A stretch of 64,000 nucleotides of DNA, from contig NC_079881.1 in the NCBI RefSeq assembly GCF_029227915.1, positions 25,893,501 to 25,957,500 of the forward strand, in the 5' to 3' direction. The position numbers were made by a program, and so were the translations under genes. Positions 25,150-37,010 of the stretch are shown piece after piece. Origin of the DNA: Hydractinia symbiolongicarpus. Lineage: Eukaryota; Cnidaria; Hydrozoa; Anthoathecata; Hydractiniidae. Position 1 is the first letter of the stretch. Every line of letters begins with the position of its first letter. Below the pieces are notes generated by a model, which did no database searches, had not been told where the DNA came from, and was given only the letters and a program-made list of their open reading frames with translations.

Positions 25150-28100
25150 ATTAAACTCCTTTTATTCAGCGTCTCATCAAAAATGAAATCATTTTTGAAA
25201 ACTACAAGTCTCATGCGTTTTAGTGGTGAAAAAATAATTTAAAGAATCGTTTGGGAAATGAGTTTACTCCCTGGGTACTTTCTTTGTATACTTTTCACTG
25301 TACGGGCCGAGTCTGTGATATACGGAAAATTGCGGGTTTTCGTTTGCCGGCGATTAAACTCCTTTTATTCAGCGTCTCATCAAAAATGAAATCATTTTTG
25401 AAAACTACAAGTCTCATGCGTTTTAGTGGTGAAAAAATAATTTAAAGAATCGTTCGGGAAGTGAGTTTACTCCCTGGGTACTTTCTCTGTATACTTTTGA
25501 CTATACGGGCGGAGTCCGGGATTTACGGGAAATTGCGGGTTTTCGTTTGCCGGCGATTAAACTCCTTTTATTCAGCATCTCATCAAAAACGAAATCATTT
25601 TTGAAAACTACAAGTCTCATGCGTTTTAGTGGTGAAGAAATAATTTAAAAAATCGTTCGGCAATTGAGTTTACTCCCTGGGAATTTTCTCTGTATGCATT
25701 CGACTATACGGCCAAGCTCGGGATTTACGGGAAATCGCGGGTTTTCGTTTCCCGGCGATTAAACTCCCTTTATTCAGCGTCTCATCAAAAACGAAATCAT
25801 TTTTGAAAACTACAAGTCTCATGCGTTTTAGTGGTGAAAAAATAATTTAAAAAATCGTTTGGGAAATGAGTTTAATCCCTGGGTACTTTCTTTGTATACT
25901 TTTCACTGTACGGGCCGAGTCCGTTATATTCGGAAAATCGCGGGTTTTCGTTTGCCGGCGATTAAACTCCTTTTATTCAGCGTCTCATCAAAAATGAAAT
26001 CATTTTTGAAACTACAAGTCTCATGCGTTTTAGTGGTGAAAAAATAATTTAAAGAATCGTTCGGGAAGTGAGTTTACTCCCTGGGAACTTTCTTTGTATA
26101 CTTTTGACTATACGGGCCGAGTCCGGGATTTACGGGAAATTGCGGGTTTTCGTTTGCCGGCGATTAAACTTTTTTTATTCAGCGTCTCATCAAAAATGAA
26201 ATCGTTTTTAAAAACAACAAGTCTTATGCGTTTTAGTGGTAAAAAATTAATTTAAAAAATTGTTCGGGAAATGAGTTTACTCCCAGTTTACTTTCTTTGT
26301 ATACATTTGACTATGCGGGCTGAGTCCGGGATTAACGGGAAGTTGCGGGTTTTCGTTTGCCGGCGATTAAACTTCTTTTATTCAGCGTCTCATCAAAAAT
26401 GAAAATATTTTTGAAAACTACAAGTCTCATGCGTTTTAGTGGTGAAAAAATAATTTAAAATATCCTTCGGAAAATGAGTTTACTCCCTGGGTACTTTCTT
26501 TGTATACTTTTGACTATACGGGCCGAGTCCGGGATTAACGGGAAGTTGCGGTTTTTCGTTTGCCGACGATTAAACTTCTTTTGTTCAGCGTCTCATCAAA
26601 AATGAAAACATTTTTGAAAACTACAAGTCTCATGCGTTTTAGTGGTGAAAAAATAATATGAAAAATCGTTCGGGAAATGAGTTTACTCACAGGGCACTTT
26701 CTTTTTATACATTCGACTATACGGGCCAAGCCCGGGATTTACGGGAAATCGCTGGTTTTCGTTCGCCGGCGATTAAACCTCTTTCATTAAGCGTCTCATC
26801 AAAAATAAAAACATTTTTGAAAACTACAAGTCTCATGCGTTTTAGTGGTGAAAAAATAATTTAAAAAATCGGTCGGAAAATAAGTTTACTCCCTGGGTAC
26901 TTTCTTTGTATACTTTTGACTATACGGGCCGAGTCCGGGATTTACGGGAAATCCCGGGTTTTCGTTTGCCGGCGATTAAACTTCTTTTATTCAGCGTCCC
27001 ATTAAAAATGAAAACATTTTTGAAAACTACGAGTCTCATGCGTTTTAGTGGTGAAAAAATAATATAAAAATTCGTTCGGGAAATGAGTTTACTCCCTGGG
27101 TACTTTCTTTGTATACTTTTAACTATACGGGCCAAGCCCGGGATTTACGGGAAATGGCGGGTTTTCGTTTGCCGGCGATTAAACTCCTTTTATTCAGCGT
27201 CACATCAAAAATGAAATCATTTTTGAAAACTACAAGTCTCATGCGTTTTAGTGGTGAAAAAATAATTTAAAGAATCGTTTGGGAAATGAGTTTACTCCCT
27301 GGGTACTTTCTTTGTATACTTTTCACTGTACGGGCCGAGTCCGTGATATACGGAAAATTGCGGGTTTTCGTTTGCCGGCGCTTAAACTCCTTTTATTCAG
27401 CGTCTCATCAAAAATGAAATCATTTTTGAAAACTACAAGTCTCATGCGTTTTAGTGGTGAAAAAATAATTTAAAGAATCGTTCGGGAAGTGAGTTTACTC
27501 CCTGGGTACTTTCTCTGTATACTTTTGACTATACGGGCGGAGTCCGGGATTTACGGGAAATTGCGGGTTTTCGTTTGCCGGCGATTAAACTCCTTTTATT
27601 CAGCATCTCATCAAAAACGAAATCATTTTTGAGAGCTACAAGTCTCATGCGTTTTAGTGGTGAAGAAATAATTTAAAAAATCGTTCGGCAATTGAGTTTA
27701 CTCCCTGGGAATTTTCTCTGTATGCATTCGACTATACGGCCAAGCTCGGGATTTACGGGAAATCGCGGGTTTTCGTTTCCCGGCGATTAAACTCCCTTTA
27801 TTCAGCGTCTCATCAAAAACGAAATCATTTTTGAAAACTACAAGTCTCATGCGTTTTAGTGGTGAAAAAATAATTTAAAAAATCGTTTGGGAAATGAGTT
27901 TAATCCCTGGGTACTTTCTTTGTATACTTTTCACTGTACGGGCCGAGTCCGTTATATTCGGAAAATCGCGGGTTTTCGTTTGCCGGCGATTAAACTCCTT
28001 TTATTCAGCGTCTCATCAAAAATGAAACCATTTTTGAAACTACAAGTCTCATGCGTTTTAGTGGTGAAAAAATAATTTAAAGAATCGTTCGGGAAGTGAG

Positions 28101-29205
28101 TTTACTCCCTGGGTACTTTCTTTGTATACTTTTGACTATACGGGCCGAGTCCGGGATTTACGGGAAATTGCGGGTTTTCGTTTGCCGGCGATTAAACTCC
28201 TTTTATTCAGCGTCTCATCAAAAATGAAATCGTTTTTAAAAACAACAAGTCTTATGCGTTTTAGTGGTAAAAAATTACTTTAAAAAATTGTTCGGGAAAT
28301 GAGTTTACTCCCAGTTTACTTTCTTTGTATACATTTGACTATACGGGCTGAGTCCCGGATTAACGGGAAGTTGCGGGTTTTCGTTTGCCGGCGATTAAAC
28401 TTCTTTTATTCAGCGTCTCATCAAAAATGAAAATATTTTTGAAAACTACAAGTCTCATGCGTTTTAGTGGTGAAAAAATAATTTAAAATATCCTTCGGAA
28501 AATGAGTTTACTCCCTGGGTACTTTCTTTGTATACTTTTGACTATACGGGCCGAGTCCGGGATTAACGGGAAGTTGCAGTTTTTCGTTTGCCGGCGATTA
28601 AACTTCTTTTGTTCAGCGTCTCATCAAAAATGAAAACATTTTTGAAAACTACAAGTCTCATGCGTTTTAGTGGTGAAAAAATAATATGAAAAATCGTTCG
28701 GGAAATGAGTTTACTCACAGGGCACTTTCTTTGTATACATTCGACTATACGGGCCAAGCCCGGGATTTACGGGAAATCGCTGGTTTTCGTTTGCCGGCGA
28801 TTAAACCTCTTTTATTAAGCGTCTCATCAAAAATGAAAACATTTTTGAAAACTACAAGTCTCATGCGTTTTAGTGGTGAAAAAATAATTTAAAAAATCGG
28901 TCGGAAAATGAGTTTACTCCCTGGGTACTTTCTTTGTATACTTTTGACTATACGGGCCGAGTCCGGGATTTACGGGAAATCGCGGGTTTTCGTTTGCCGG
29001 CGATTAAACTTCTTTTATTCAGCGTCCCATTAAAAATGAAAACATTTTTGAAAACTACGAGTCTCATGCGTTTTAGTGGTGAAAAAATAATATAAAAATT
29101 CGTTCGGGAAATGAGTTTACTCCCTGGGTACTTTCTTTGTATACTTTTAACTATACGGGCCAAGCCCGGGATTTACGGGAAATGGTGGGTTTTCGTTTGC
29201 CGGCG
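25150..29205 (+). repeat. 10-mer higher-order repeat, two copies (period 2,028 bp), A/B hybrid
   Basis: Copies run about 25,150-27,177 and 27,178-29,205. Pairs 2,028 bp apart include the gtgatatacgg units near 25,314 and 27,342, the cggcaattgag units near 25,657 and 27,685, the tttaatccctggg units near 25,871 and 27,899, the gggattaacgggaagttgc units near 26,531 and 28,559, and the gcgtcccattaaaaat units near 26,995 and 29,023. The first half of each copy is family A and the second half family B, so the family boundary is itself duplicated. Confidence 0.88.
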
Positions 29206-30042
29206 ATTAAACTTCTTTTATTCAGTGTCTCATCAAAAATGAAAACATTTTTGAAAACAACAAGTCTCATGCGTTTTAATGGTGGAAAGATAATTTAAAA
29301 AATCGTTCGGGAAAAGAGTTTACTCCCTGGGTACTTTCTTTGTATACTTTTGACTATACGGGCCGAGTCCGGGATTTACGGGAAGTCGCAGGGTCTCGTT
29401 TGCCGGCGATTAAACTTCTTTTATTCAGCGTCTCATCAAAAATGAAAACATTTTTAAAAACTAAAAGTCCCATGGGCTTTAGTGGTGAAATAATAATTTA
29501 AAAAATCGTTCGGGAAATGAGTTTACATCCTGGGTACTTTCTTTGTATACTTTTGACTATACGGGCCGAGTCCGGGATTTACGGAAAATCTCAGGTTTTC
29601 GTTTGCCGGCGATTAAACTTCTTTTATTCAGCGTCTCATCAAAAATGAAAACATTTTTGAAAACTACAAGTCTCATGCGTTTTAGTGGTGAAAAAATAAT
29701 TTTAAAAATCGTTCGGGATATGAGTTTTCTCCCTGGGTACTTTCTTTGTATACTTTTCATTATACGGGCCGAGTCCGGGGTTTACGAGAAATAGCGGGTT
29801 TTCGTTTGCTGGCGATTAAACTTCTTTTATTCAGCGTCTCAGCAAAAATGAAAACAAGTTTGAAGACTACAAGTCTTATGCGTTTTAGTGGTGAAGAAAT
29901 AATTTAAAAAATCGTTCGGGAAATGAGTTTACTCCCTGGGTACTTTCCTTGTTTACTTTTGACTTTACAGGCCGAGTCCGGGATTTACGGGAAATCGCAG
30001 GTTTTCGTTTGCCGGCGTTTAAACGTCTTTTATTCAGCGTCT
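29206..30042 (+). repeat. start of uninterrupted family B units
   Basis: From here to the right I see only family B starts (aaacttctttt, aaaccactttc, aaacctctttc, aaacgtctttt) and no aaactcctttt. New unit types appear: gaagtcgcagggtctcg near 29,382, catgggctttagtggtgaaataat near 29,471, ggatatgagttttctccctggg near 29,717, and a unit with ccttgtttacttttgactttacagg near 29,947. This four-unit sequence recurs 2,233 bp (11 units) further on at about 31,523-32,285. Confidence 0.78.
30016..30025. other. perfect 10-bp palindrome cgtttaaacg (variant unit)
   Basis: In most family B units the start reads ggcgattaaacttctt. In this unit type two substitutions (A to T and T to G) give ggcgtttaaacgtctt, a perfect palindrome with an 8-bp GTTTAAAC core. 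The unit recurs many times, for example near 32,251, 35,259, 38,669, 45,166, 48,209, 58,358 and 59,373, always together with the ttgtttacttttgactttacagg or gaaaacaagtttgaagac variants. A possible intermediate carrying only the second change (ggcgattaaacgtc) is visible near 63,635. Confidence 0.8.
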
Positions 30043-33041
30043 CATCAAAAATGAAAACAAGTTTGAAGACTACAAGTCTCACGCGTTTTAGTGGTGAAAA
30101 AATAATTTAAAAATACGTTCGGGAAATGAGTTTACTCCCTGGGTACTTTCTTTGTATACTTTTGACTATACGGGCCAAGCCCGGGATTTACGGGAAATCG
30201 CGGGTTTTCGTTTGCCGGCAATTAAACTTCTTTTATTCAGTGTCTCATCAAAAATGAAAACATTTTTGAAAACAACAAGTCTCATGCGTTTTAATGGTGG
30301 AAAGTAAATTTAAAAAATCGTTTTGGAAATGAGTTTACTCACAGGGTACTTTCTTTGTATACATTCGACTATACGGGCCAAGCCCGGGATGTACGGGAAA
30401 TCGCGGGTTTTTGTTTGCCGGCAATTAAACCACTTTCATTCAGCGTCTTATCAAAAATGAAAACATTTCTGAAAACTACAAGTCTCATGCGTTTTAGTGG
30501 TGAAAAAATAATTTAAAGAATCGTTCGGGAAATGAGTTTACTCACAGGGCACTTTCTTTGTATACATTCGACTATACGGGACAAGCCCGGGATTTACGGG
30601 AAATAGCGGGTTTTCCTTTGCCGGCGATTAAACTTCTTTTATTCAGTGTCTCATCAAAAATGAAAACATTTTTGAAAACAACAAGTCTCATGCGTTTTAA
30701 TGGTGGAAAGATAATTTAAAAAATCGTTTTGGAAATGAGTTTACTCCCTGGGTACTTTCTTTGTATACTTTTGACTATACGGGCCGAGTCCGGGATTTAC
30801 GGGAAGTTGCAGGGTCTCGTTTGCCGGCGATTAAACTTCTTTTATTCAGCGTCTCATCAAAAATGAAAACATTTTTAAAAACTACAAGTCTCATGGGCTT
30901 TAGTGGTGAAATAATAATTTAAAAAATCGTTCGGGAAATGAGTTTACATCCTGGGTACTTTCTTTGTATACTTTTGACTATACGGGCCGAGTCCGGGATT
31001 TACGGGAAATCGCTGGTTTTCGTTTGCCGGCGATTAAACTTCTTTTATTCAGCGTCCCATTAAAAATGAAAACATTTTTGAAAACTACGAGTCTCATGCG
31101 TTTTAGTGGTGAAAAAATAATATAAAAATTCGTTCGGGAAATGAGTTTACTCCCTGGGTACTTTCTTTGTATACTTTTAACTATACGGGCCAAGCCCGGG
31201 ATTTACGGGAAATGGCGGGTTTTCGTTTGCCGGCGATTAAACTTCTTTTATTCAGTGTCTCATCAAAAATGAAAACATTTTTGAAAACAACAAGTCTCAT
31301 GCGTTTTAATGGTGGAAAGATAATTTAAAAAATCGTTTTGGAAATGAATTTACTCACAGGGTACTTTCTTTGTATACATTCGACTATACGGGCCAAGCCC
31401 GGGATTTACGGGAAATCGCGGGTTTTCGTTTGCCGGCGATTAAACCACTTTCATTCAGCGTCTTATCAAAAATGAAAACATTTCTGAAAACTTTAAGTCT
31501 CATGCGTTTTAGTGGTGAAAAAATAATTTAAAAAATCGTTCGCGAAAAGAGTTTACTCCCTGGGTACTTTCTTTGTATACTTTTGACTATACGGGCCGAG
31601 TCCGGGATTTACGGGAAGTCGCAGGGTCTCGTTTGCCGGCGATTAAACTTCTTTTATTCAGCGTCTCATCAAAAATGAAAACATTTTTAAAAACTACAAG
31701 TCCCATGGGCTTTAGTGGTGAAATAATAATTTAAAAAATCGTTCGGGAAATGAGTTTACATCCTGGGTACTTTCTTTGTATACTTTTGACTATACGGGCC
31801 GAGTCCGGGATTTACGGAAAATCTCAGGTTTTCGTTTGCCGGCGATTAAACTTCTTTTATTCAGCGTCTCATCAAAAATGAAAACATTTTTGAAAACTAC
31901 AAGTCTCATGCGTTTTAGTGGTGAAAAAATAATTTTAAAAATCGTTCGGGATATGAGTTTTCTCCCTGGGTACTTTCTTTTTATACTTTTCATTATACGG
32001 GCCGAGTCCGGGGTTTACGGGAAATGGCGGGTTTTCGTTTGCTGGCGATTAAACTTCTTTTATTCAGCGTCTCAGCAAAAATGAAAACAAGTTTGAAGAC
32101 TACAAGTCTTATGCGTTTTAGTGGTGAAGAAATAATTTAAAAAATCGTTCGGGAAATGAGTTTACTCCCTGGGTACTTTCCTTGTTTACTTTTGACTTTA
32201 CAGGCCGAGTCCGGGATTTACGGGAAATCGCAGGTTTTCGTTTGCCGGCGTTTAAACGTCTTTTATTCAGCGTCTCATCAAAAATGAAAACAAGTTTGAA
32301 GACTACAAGTCTCACGCGTTTTAGTGGTGAAAAAATAATTTAAAAATACGTTCGGGAAATGAGTTTACTCCCTGGGTACTTTCTTTGTATACTTTTGACT
32401 ATACGGGCCAAGCCCGGGATTTACGGGAAATCGCGGGTTTTCGTTTGCCGGTAATTAAACTTCTTTTATTCAGTGTCTCATCAAAAATGAAAACATTTTT
32501 GAAAACAACAAGTCTCATGCGTTTTAATGGTGGAAAGTAAATTTAAAAAATCGTTTTGGAAATGAGTTTACTCACAGGGTACTTTCTTTGTATACATTCG
32601 ACTATACGGGCCAAGCCCGGGATGTACGGGAAATCGCGGGTTTTTGTTTGCCGGCAATTAAACCACTTTCATTCAGCGTCTTATCAAAAATGAAAACATT
32701 TCTGAAAACTACAAGTCTCATGCGTTTTAGTGGTGAAAAAATAATTTAAAAAATCGTTCGGGAAATGAGTTTACTCACAGGGCACTTTCTTTGTATACAT
32801 TCGACTATACGGGACAAGCCCGGGATTTACGGGAAATAGCGGGTTTTCCTTTGCCGGCGATTAAACTTCTTTTATTCAGTGTCTCATCAAAAATGAAAAC
32901 ATTTTTGAAAACAACAAGTCTCATGCGTTTTAATGGTGGAAAGATAATTTAAAAAATCGTTTTGGAAATGAGTTTACTCCCTGGGTACTTTCTTTGTATA
33001 CTTTTGACTTTACGGGCCGAGTCCGGGATTTATGGGAAGTT

Positions 33042-33060
33042 GCAGGGTCTCATCAAAAAT
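33042..33060 (+). other. out-of-register recombination junction, 37 bp lost
   Basis: The unit reads gcagggtct followed directly by catcaaaaatg. The parental left sequence is gcagggtctcgtttgccgg (seen near 36,826-36,844) and the parental right sequence is cagcgtctcatcaaaaatg (seen near 30,033-30,051). Joining them at the shared 5-mer gtctc removes 37 bp: the conserved unit start with its GCCGGC and the ttattcagcg block. This is one of only two places where the 203-bp phase jumps by more than a few bases. Confidence 0.9.
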
Positions 33061-36049
33061 GAAAACAAGTTTGAAGACTACAAGTCTCACGCGTTTTAGT
33101 GGTGAAAAAATAATTTAAAAATACGTTCGGGAAATGAGTTTACTCCCTGGGTACTTTCTTTGTATACTTTTGACTATACGGGCCAAGCCCGGGATTTACG
33201 GGAAATCGCGGGTTTTCGTTTGCCGGTAATTAAACTTCTTTTATTCAGTGTCTCATCAAAAATGAAAACATTTTTGAAAACAACAAGTCTCATGCGTTTT
33301 AATGGTGGAAAGTAAATTTAAAAAATCGTTTTGGAAATGAGTTTACTCACAGGGTACTTTCTTTGTATACATTCGACTATACGGGCCAAGCCCGGGATGT
33401 ACGGGAAATCGCGGGTTTTTGTTTGCCGGCAATTAAACCACTTTCATTCAGCGTCTTATCAAAAATGAAAACATTTCTGAAAACTACAAGTCTCATGCGT
33501 TTTAGTGGTGAAAAAATAATTTAAAGAATCGTTCGGGAAATGAGTTTACTCACAGGGCACTTTCTTTGTATACATTCGACTATACGGGACAAGCCCGGGA
33601 TTTACGGGAAATAGCGGGTTTTCCTTTGCCGGCGATTAAACTTCTTTTATTCAGTGTCTCATCAAAAATGAAAACATTTTTGAAAACAACAAGTCTCATG
33701 CGTTTTAATGGTGGAAAGATAATTTAAAAAATCGTTTTGGAAATGAGTTTACTCCCTGGGTACTTTCTTTGTATACTTTTGACTATACGGGCCGAGTCCG
33801 GGATTTACGGGAAGTTGCAGGGTCTCGTTTGCCGGCGATTAAACTTCTTTTATTCAGCGTCTCATCAAAAATGAAAACATTTTTAAAAACTACAAGTCTC
33901 ATGGGCTTTAGTGGTGAAATAATAATTTAAAAAATCGTTCGGGAAATGAGTTTACATCCTGGGTACTTTCTTTGTATACTTTTGACTATACGGGCCGAGT
34001 CCGGGATTTACGGGAAATCGCTGGTTTTCGTTTGCCGGCGATTAAACTTCTTTTATTCAGCGTCCCATTAAAAATGAAAACATTTTTGAAAACTACGAGT
34101 CTCATGCGTTTTAGTGGTGAAAAAATAATATAAAAATTCGTTCGGGAAATGAGTTTACTCCCTGGGTACTTTCTTTGTATACTTTTAACTATACGGGCCA
34201 AGCCCGGGATTTACGGGAAATGGCGGGTTTTCGTTTGCCGGCGATTAAACTTCTTTTATTCAGTGTCTCATCAAAAATGAAAACATTTTTGAAAACAACA
34301 AGTCTCATGCGTTTTAATGGTGGAAAGATAATTTAAAAAATCGTTTTGGAAATGAATTTACTCACAGGGTACTTTCTTTGTATACATTCGACTATACGGG
34401 CCAAGCCCGGGATTTACGGGAAATCGCGGGTTTTCGTTTGCCGGCGATTAAACCACTTTCATTCAGCGTCTTATCAAAAATGAAAACATTTCTGAAAACT
34501 TTAAGTCTCATGCGTTTTAGTGGTGAAAAAATAATTTAAAAAATCGTTCGCGAAAAGAGTTTACTCCCTGGGTACTTTCTTTGTATACTTTTGACTATAC
34601 GGGCCGAGTCCGGGATTTACGGGAAGTCGCAGGGTCTCGTTTGCCGGCGATTAAACTTCTTTTATTCAGCGTCTCATCAAAAATGAAAACATTTTTAAAA
34701 ACTACAAGTCCCATGGGCTTTAGTGGTGAAATAATAATTTAAAAAATCGTTCGGGAAATGAGTTTACATCCTGGGTACTTTCTTTGTATACTTTTGACTA
34801 TACGGGCCGAGTCCGGGATTTACGGAAAATCTCAGGTTTTCGTTTGCCGGCGATTAAACTTCTTTTATTCAGCGTCTCATCAAAAATGAAAACATTTTTG
34901 AAAACTACAAGTCTCATGCGTTTTAGTGGTGAAAAAATAATTTTAAAAATCGTTCGGGATATGAGTTTTCTCCCTGGGTACTTTCTTTTTATACTTTTCA
35001 TTATACGGGCCGAGTCCGGGGTTTACGGGAAATGGCGGGTTTTCGTTTGCTGGCGATTAAACTTCTTTTATTCAGCGTCTCAGCAAAAATGAAAACAAGT
35101 TTGAAGACTACAAGTCTTATGCGTTTTAGTGGTGAAGAAATAATTTAAAAAATCGTTCGGGAAATGAGTTTACTCCCTGGGTACTTTCCTTGTTTACTTT
35201 TGACTTTACAGGCCGAGTCCGGGATTTACGGGAAATCGCAGGTTTTCGTTTGCCGGCGTTTAAACGTCTTTTATTCAGCGTCTCATCAAAAATGAAAACA
35301 AGTTTGAAGACTACAAGTCTCACGCGTTTTAGTGGTGAAAAAATAATTTAAAAATACGTTCGGGAAATGAGTTTACTCCCTGGGTACTTTCTTTGTATAC
35401 TTTTGACTATACGGGCCAAGCCCGGGATTTACGGGAAATCGCGGGTTTTCGTTTGCCGGTAATTAAACTTCTTTTATTCAGTGTCTCATCAAAAATGAAA
35501 ACATTTTTGAAAACAACAAGTCTCATGCGTTTTAATGGTGGAAAGTAAATTTAAAAAATCGTTTTGGAAATGAGTTTACTCACAGGGTACTTTCTTTGTA
35601 TACATTCGACTATACGGGCCAAGCCCGGGATGTACGGGAAATCGCGGGTTTTTGTTTGCCGGCAATTAAACCACTTTCATTCAGCGTCTTATCAAAAATG
35701 AAAACATTTCTGAAAACTACAAGTCTCATGCGTTTTAGTGGTGAAAAAATAATTTAAAAAATCGTTCGGGAAATGAGTTTACTCACAGGGCACTTTCTTT
35801 GTATACATTCGACTATACGGGACAAGCCCGGGATTTACGGGAAATAGCGGGTTTTCCTTTGCCGGCGATTAAACTTCTTTTATTCAGTGTCTCATCAAAA
35901 ATGAAAACATTTTTGAAAACAACAAGTCTCATGCGTTTTAATGGTGGAAAGATAATTTAAAAAATCGTTTTGGAAATGAGTTTACTCCCTGGGTACTTTC
36001 TTTGTATACTTTTGACTTTACGGGCCGAGTCCGGGATTTATGGGAAGTT

Positions 36050-36068
36050 GCAGGGTCTCATCAAAAAT
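36050..36068 (+). other. second copy of the 37-bp deletion junction
   Basis: Identical junction to the one at 33,051, exactly 3,008 bp away (catc begins at 36,059). Its presence at the end of both full 15-mer copies shows that the rare out-of-register event happened once and was then multiplied with the higher-order unit. Confidence 0.9.
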
Positions 36069-36559
36069 GAAAACAAGTTTGAAGACTACAAGTCTCACGC
36101 GTTTTAGTGGTGAAAAAATAATTTAAAAATACGTTCGGGAAATGAGTTTACTCCCTGGGTACTTTCTTTGTATACTTTTGACTATACGGGCCAAGCCCGG
36201 GATTTACGGGAAATCGCGGGTTTTCGTTTGCCGGTAATTAAACTTCTTTTATTCAGTGTCTCATCAAAAATGAAAACATTTTTGAAAACAACAAGTCTCA
36301 TGCGTTTTAATGGTGGAAAGTAAATTTAAAAAATCGTTTTGGAAATGAGTTTACTCACAGGGTACTTTCTTTGTATACATTCGACTATACGGGCCAAGCC
36401 CGGGATGTACGGGAAATCGCGGGTTTTTGTTTGCCGGCAATTAAACCACTTTCATTCAGCGTCTTATCAAAAATGAAAACATTTCTGAAAACTACAAGTT
36501 TCATGCGTTTTAGTGGTGAAAAAATAATTTAAAAAATCGTTCGGGAAATGAGTTTACTC

Positions 36560-36585
36560 CCTGGGTACTTTCTTTGTATACTTTT
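36560..36585 (+). other. short gene-conversion-like tract inside a unit
   Basis: The equivalent units in the two earlier 15-mer copies read ctcacagggcac ... cattcgactatacgggacaag. Here the start is ctccctgggtac ... cttttgacta while the downstream gggacaagcccggg and aaatagcggg are retained. Five substitutions in 26 bp all match the other common cassette, so the unit is a chimera of two unit types. Confidence 0.7.
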
Positions 36586-37010
36586 GACTATACGGGACAA
36601 GCCCGGGATTTACGGGAAATAGCGGGTTTTCCTTTGCCGGCGATTAAACTTCTTTTATTCAGTGTCTCATCAAAAATGAAAACATTTTTGAAAACAACAA
36701 GTCTCATGCGTTTTAATGGTGGAAAGATAATTTAAAAAATCGTTTTGGAAATGAGTTTACTCCCTGGGTACTTTCTTTGTATACTTTTGACTATACGGGC
36801 CGAGTCCGGGATTTATGGGAAGTTGCAGGGTCTCGTTTGCCGGCGATTAAACTTCTTTTATTCAGCGTCTCATCAAAAATGAAAACATTTTTAAAAACTA
36901 CAAGTCTCATGGGCTTTAGTGGTGAAATAATAATTTAAAAAATCGTTCGGGAAATGAGTTTACATCCTGGGTACTTTCTTTGTATACTTTTGACTATACG
37001 GGCCGAGTCC

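Larger units (their letters stand above)
30043..37010 (+). repeat. 15-mer higher-order repeat with internal 37-bp deletion junction (period 3,008 bp), 2.3 copies
   Basis: Two full copies run about 30,053-33,060 and 33,061-36,068; a third continues to about 37,010 before diverging. Fifteen units would be 3,045 bp. The 37-bp shortfall is exactly the deletion at the end of copies 1 and 2 (see junction entries). Private variants recur at 3,008 bp, e.g. the gcgtcccattaaaaat units near 31,053 and 34,061 and the ccttgtttac units near 32,180 and 35,188. A private difference, ccggc at 30,219 against ccggt at 33,227, shows the copies are distinct. Confidence 0.9.

Noticed and set aside
30053-36068. Treating the 3,008-bp identical copies as an assembly duplication
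   Set aside because: Private differences between copies (for example 30,219 against 33,227) argue for real copies, although raw reads would be needed to settle copy number.
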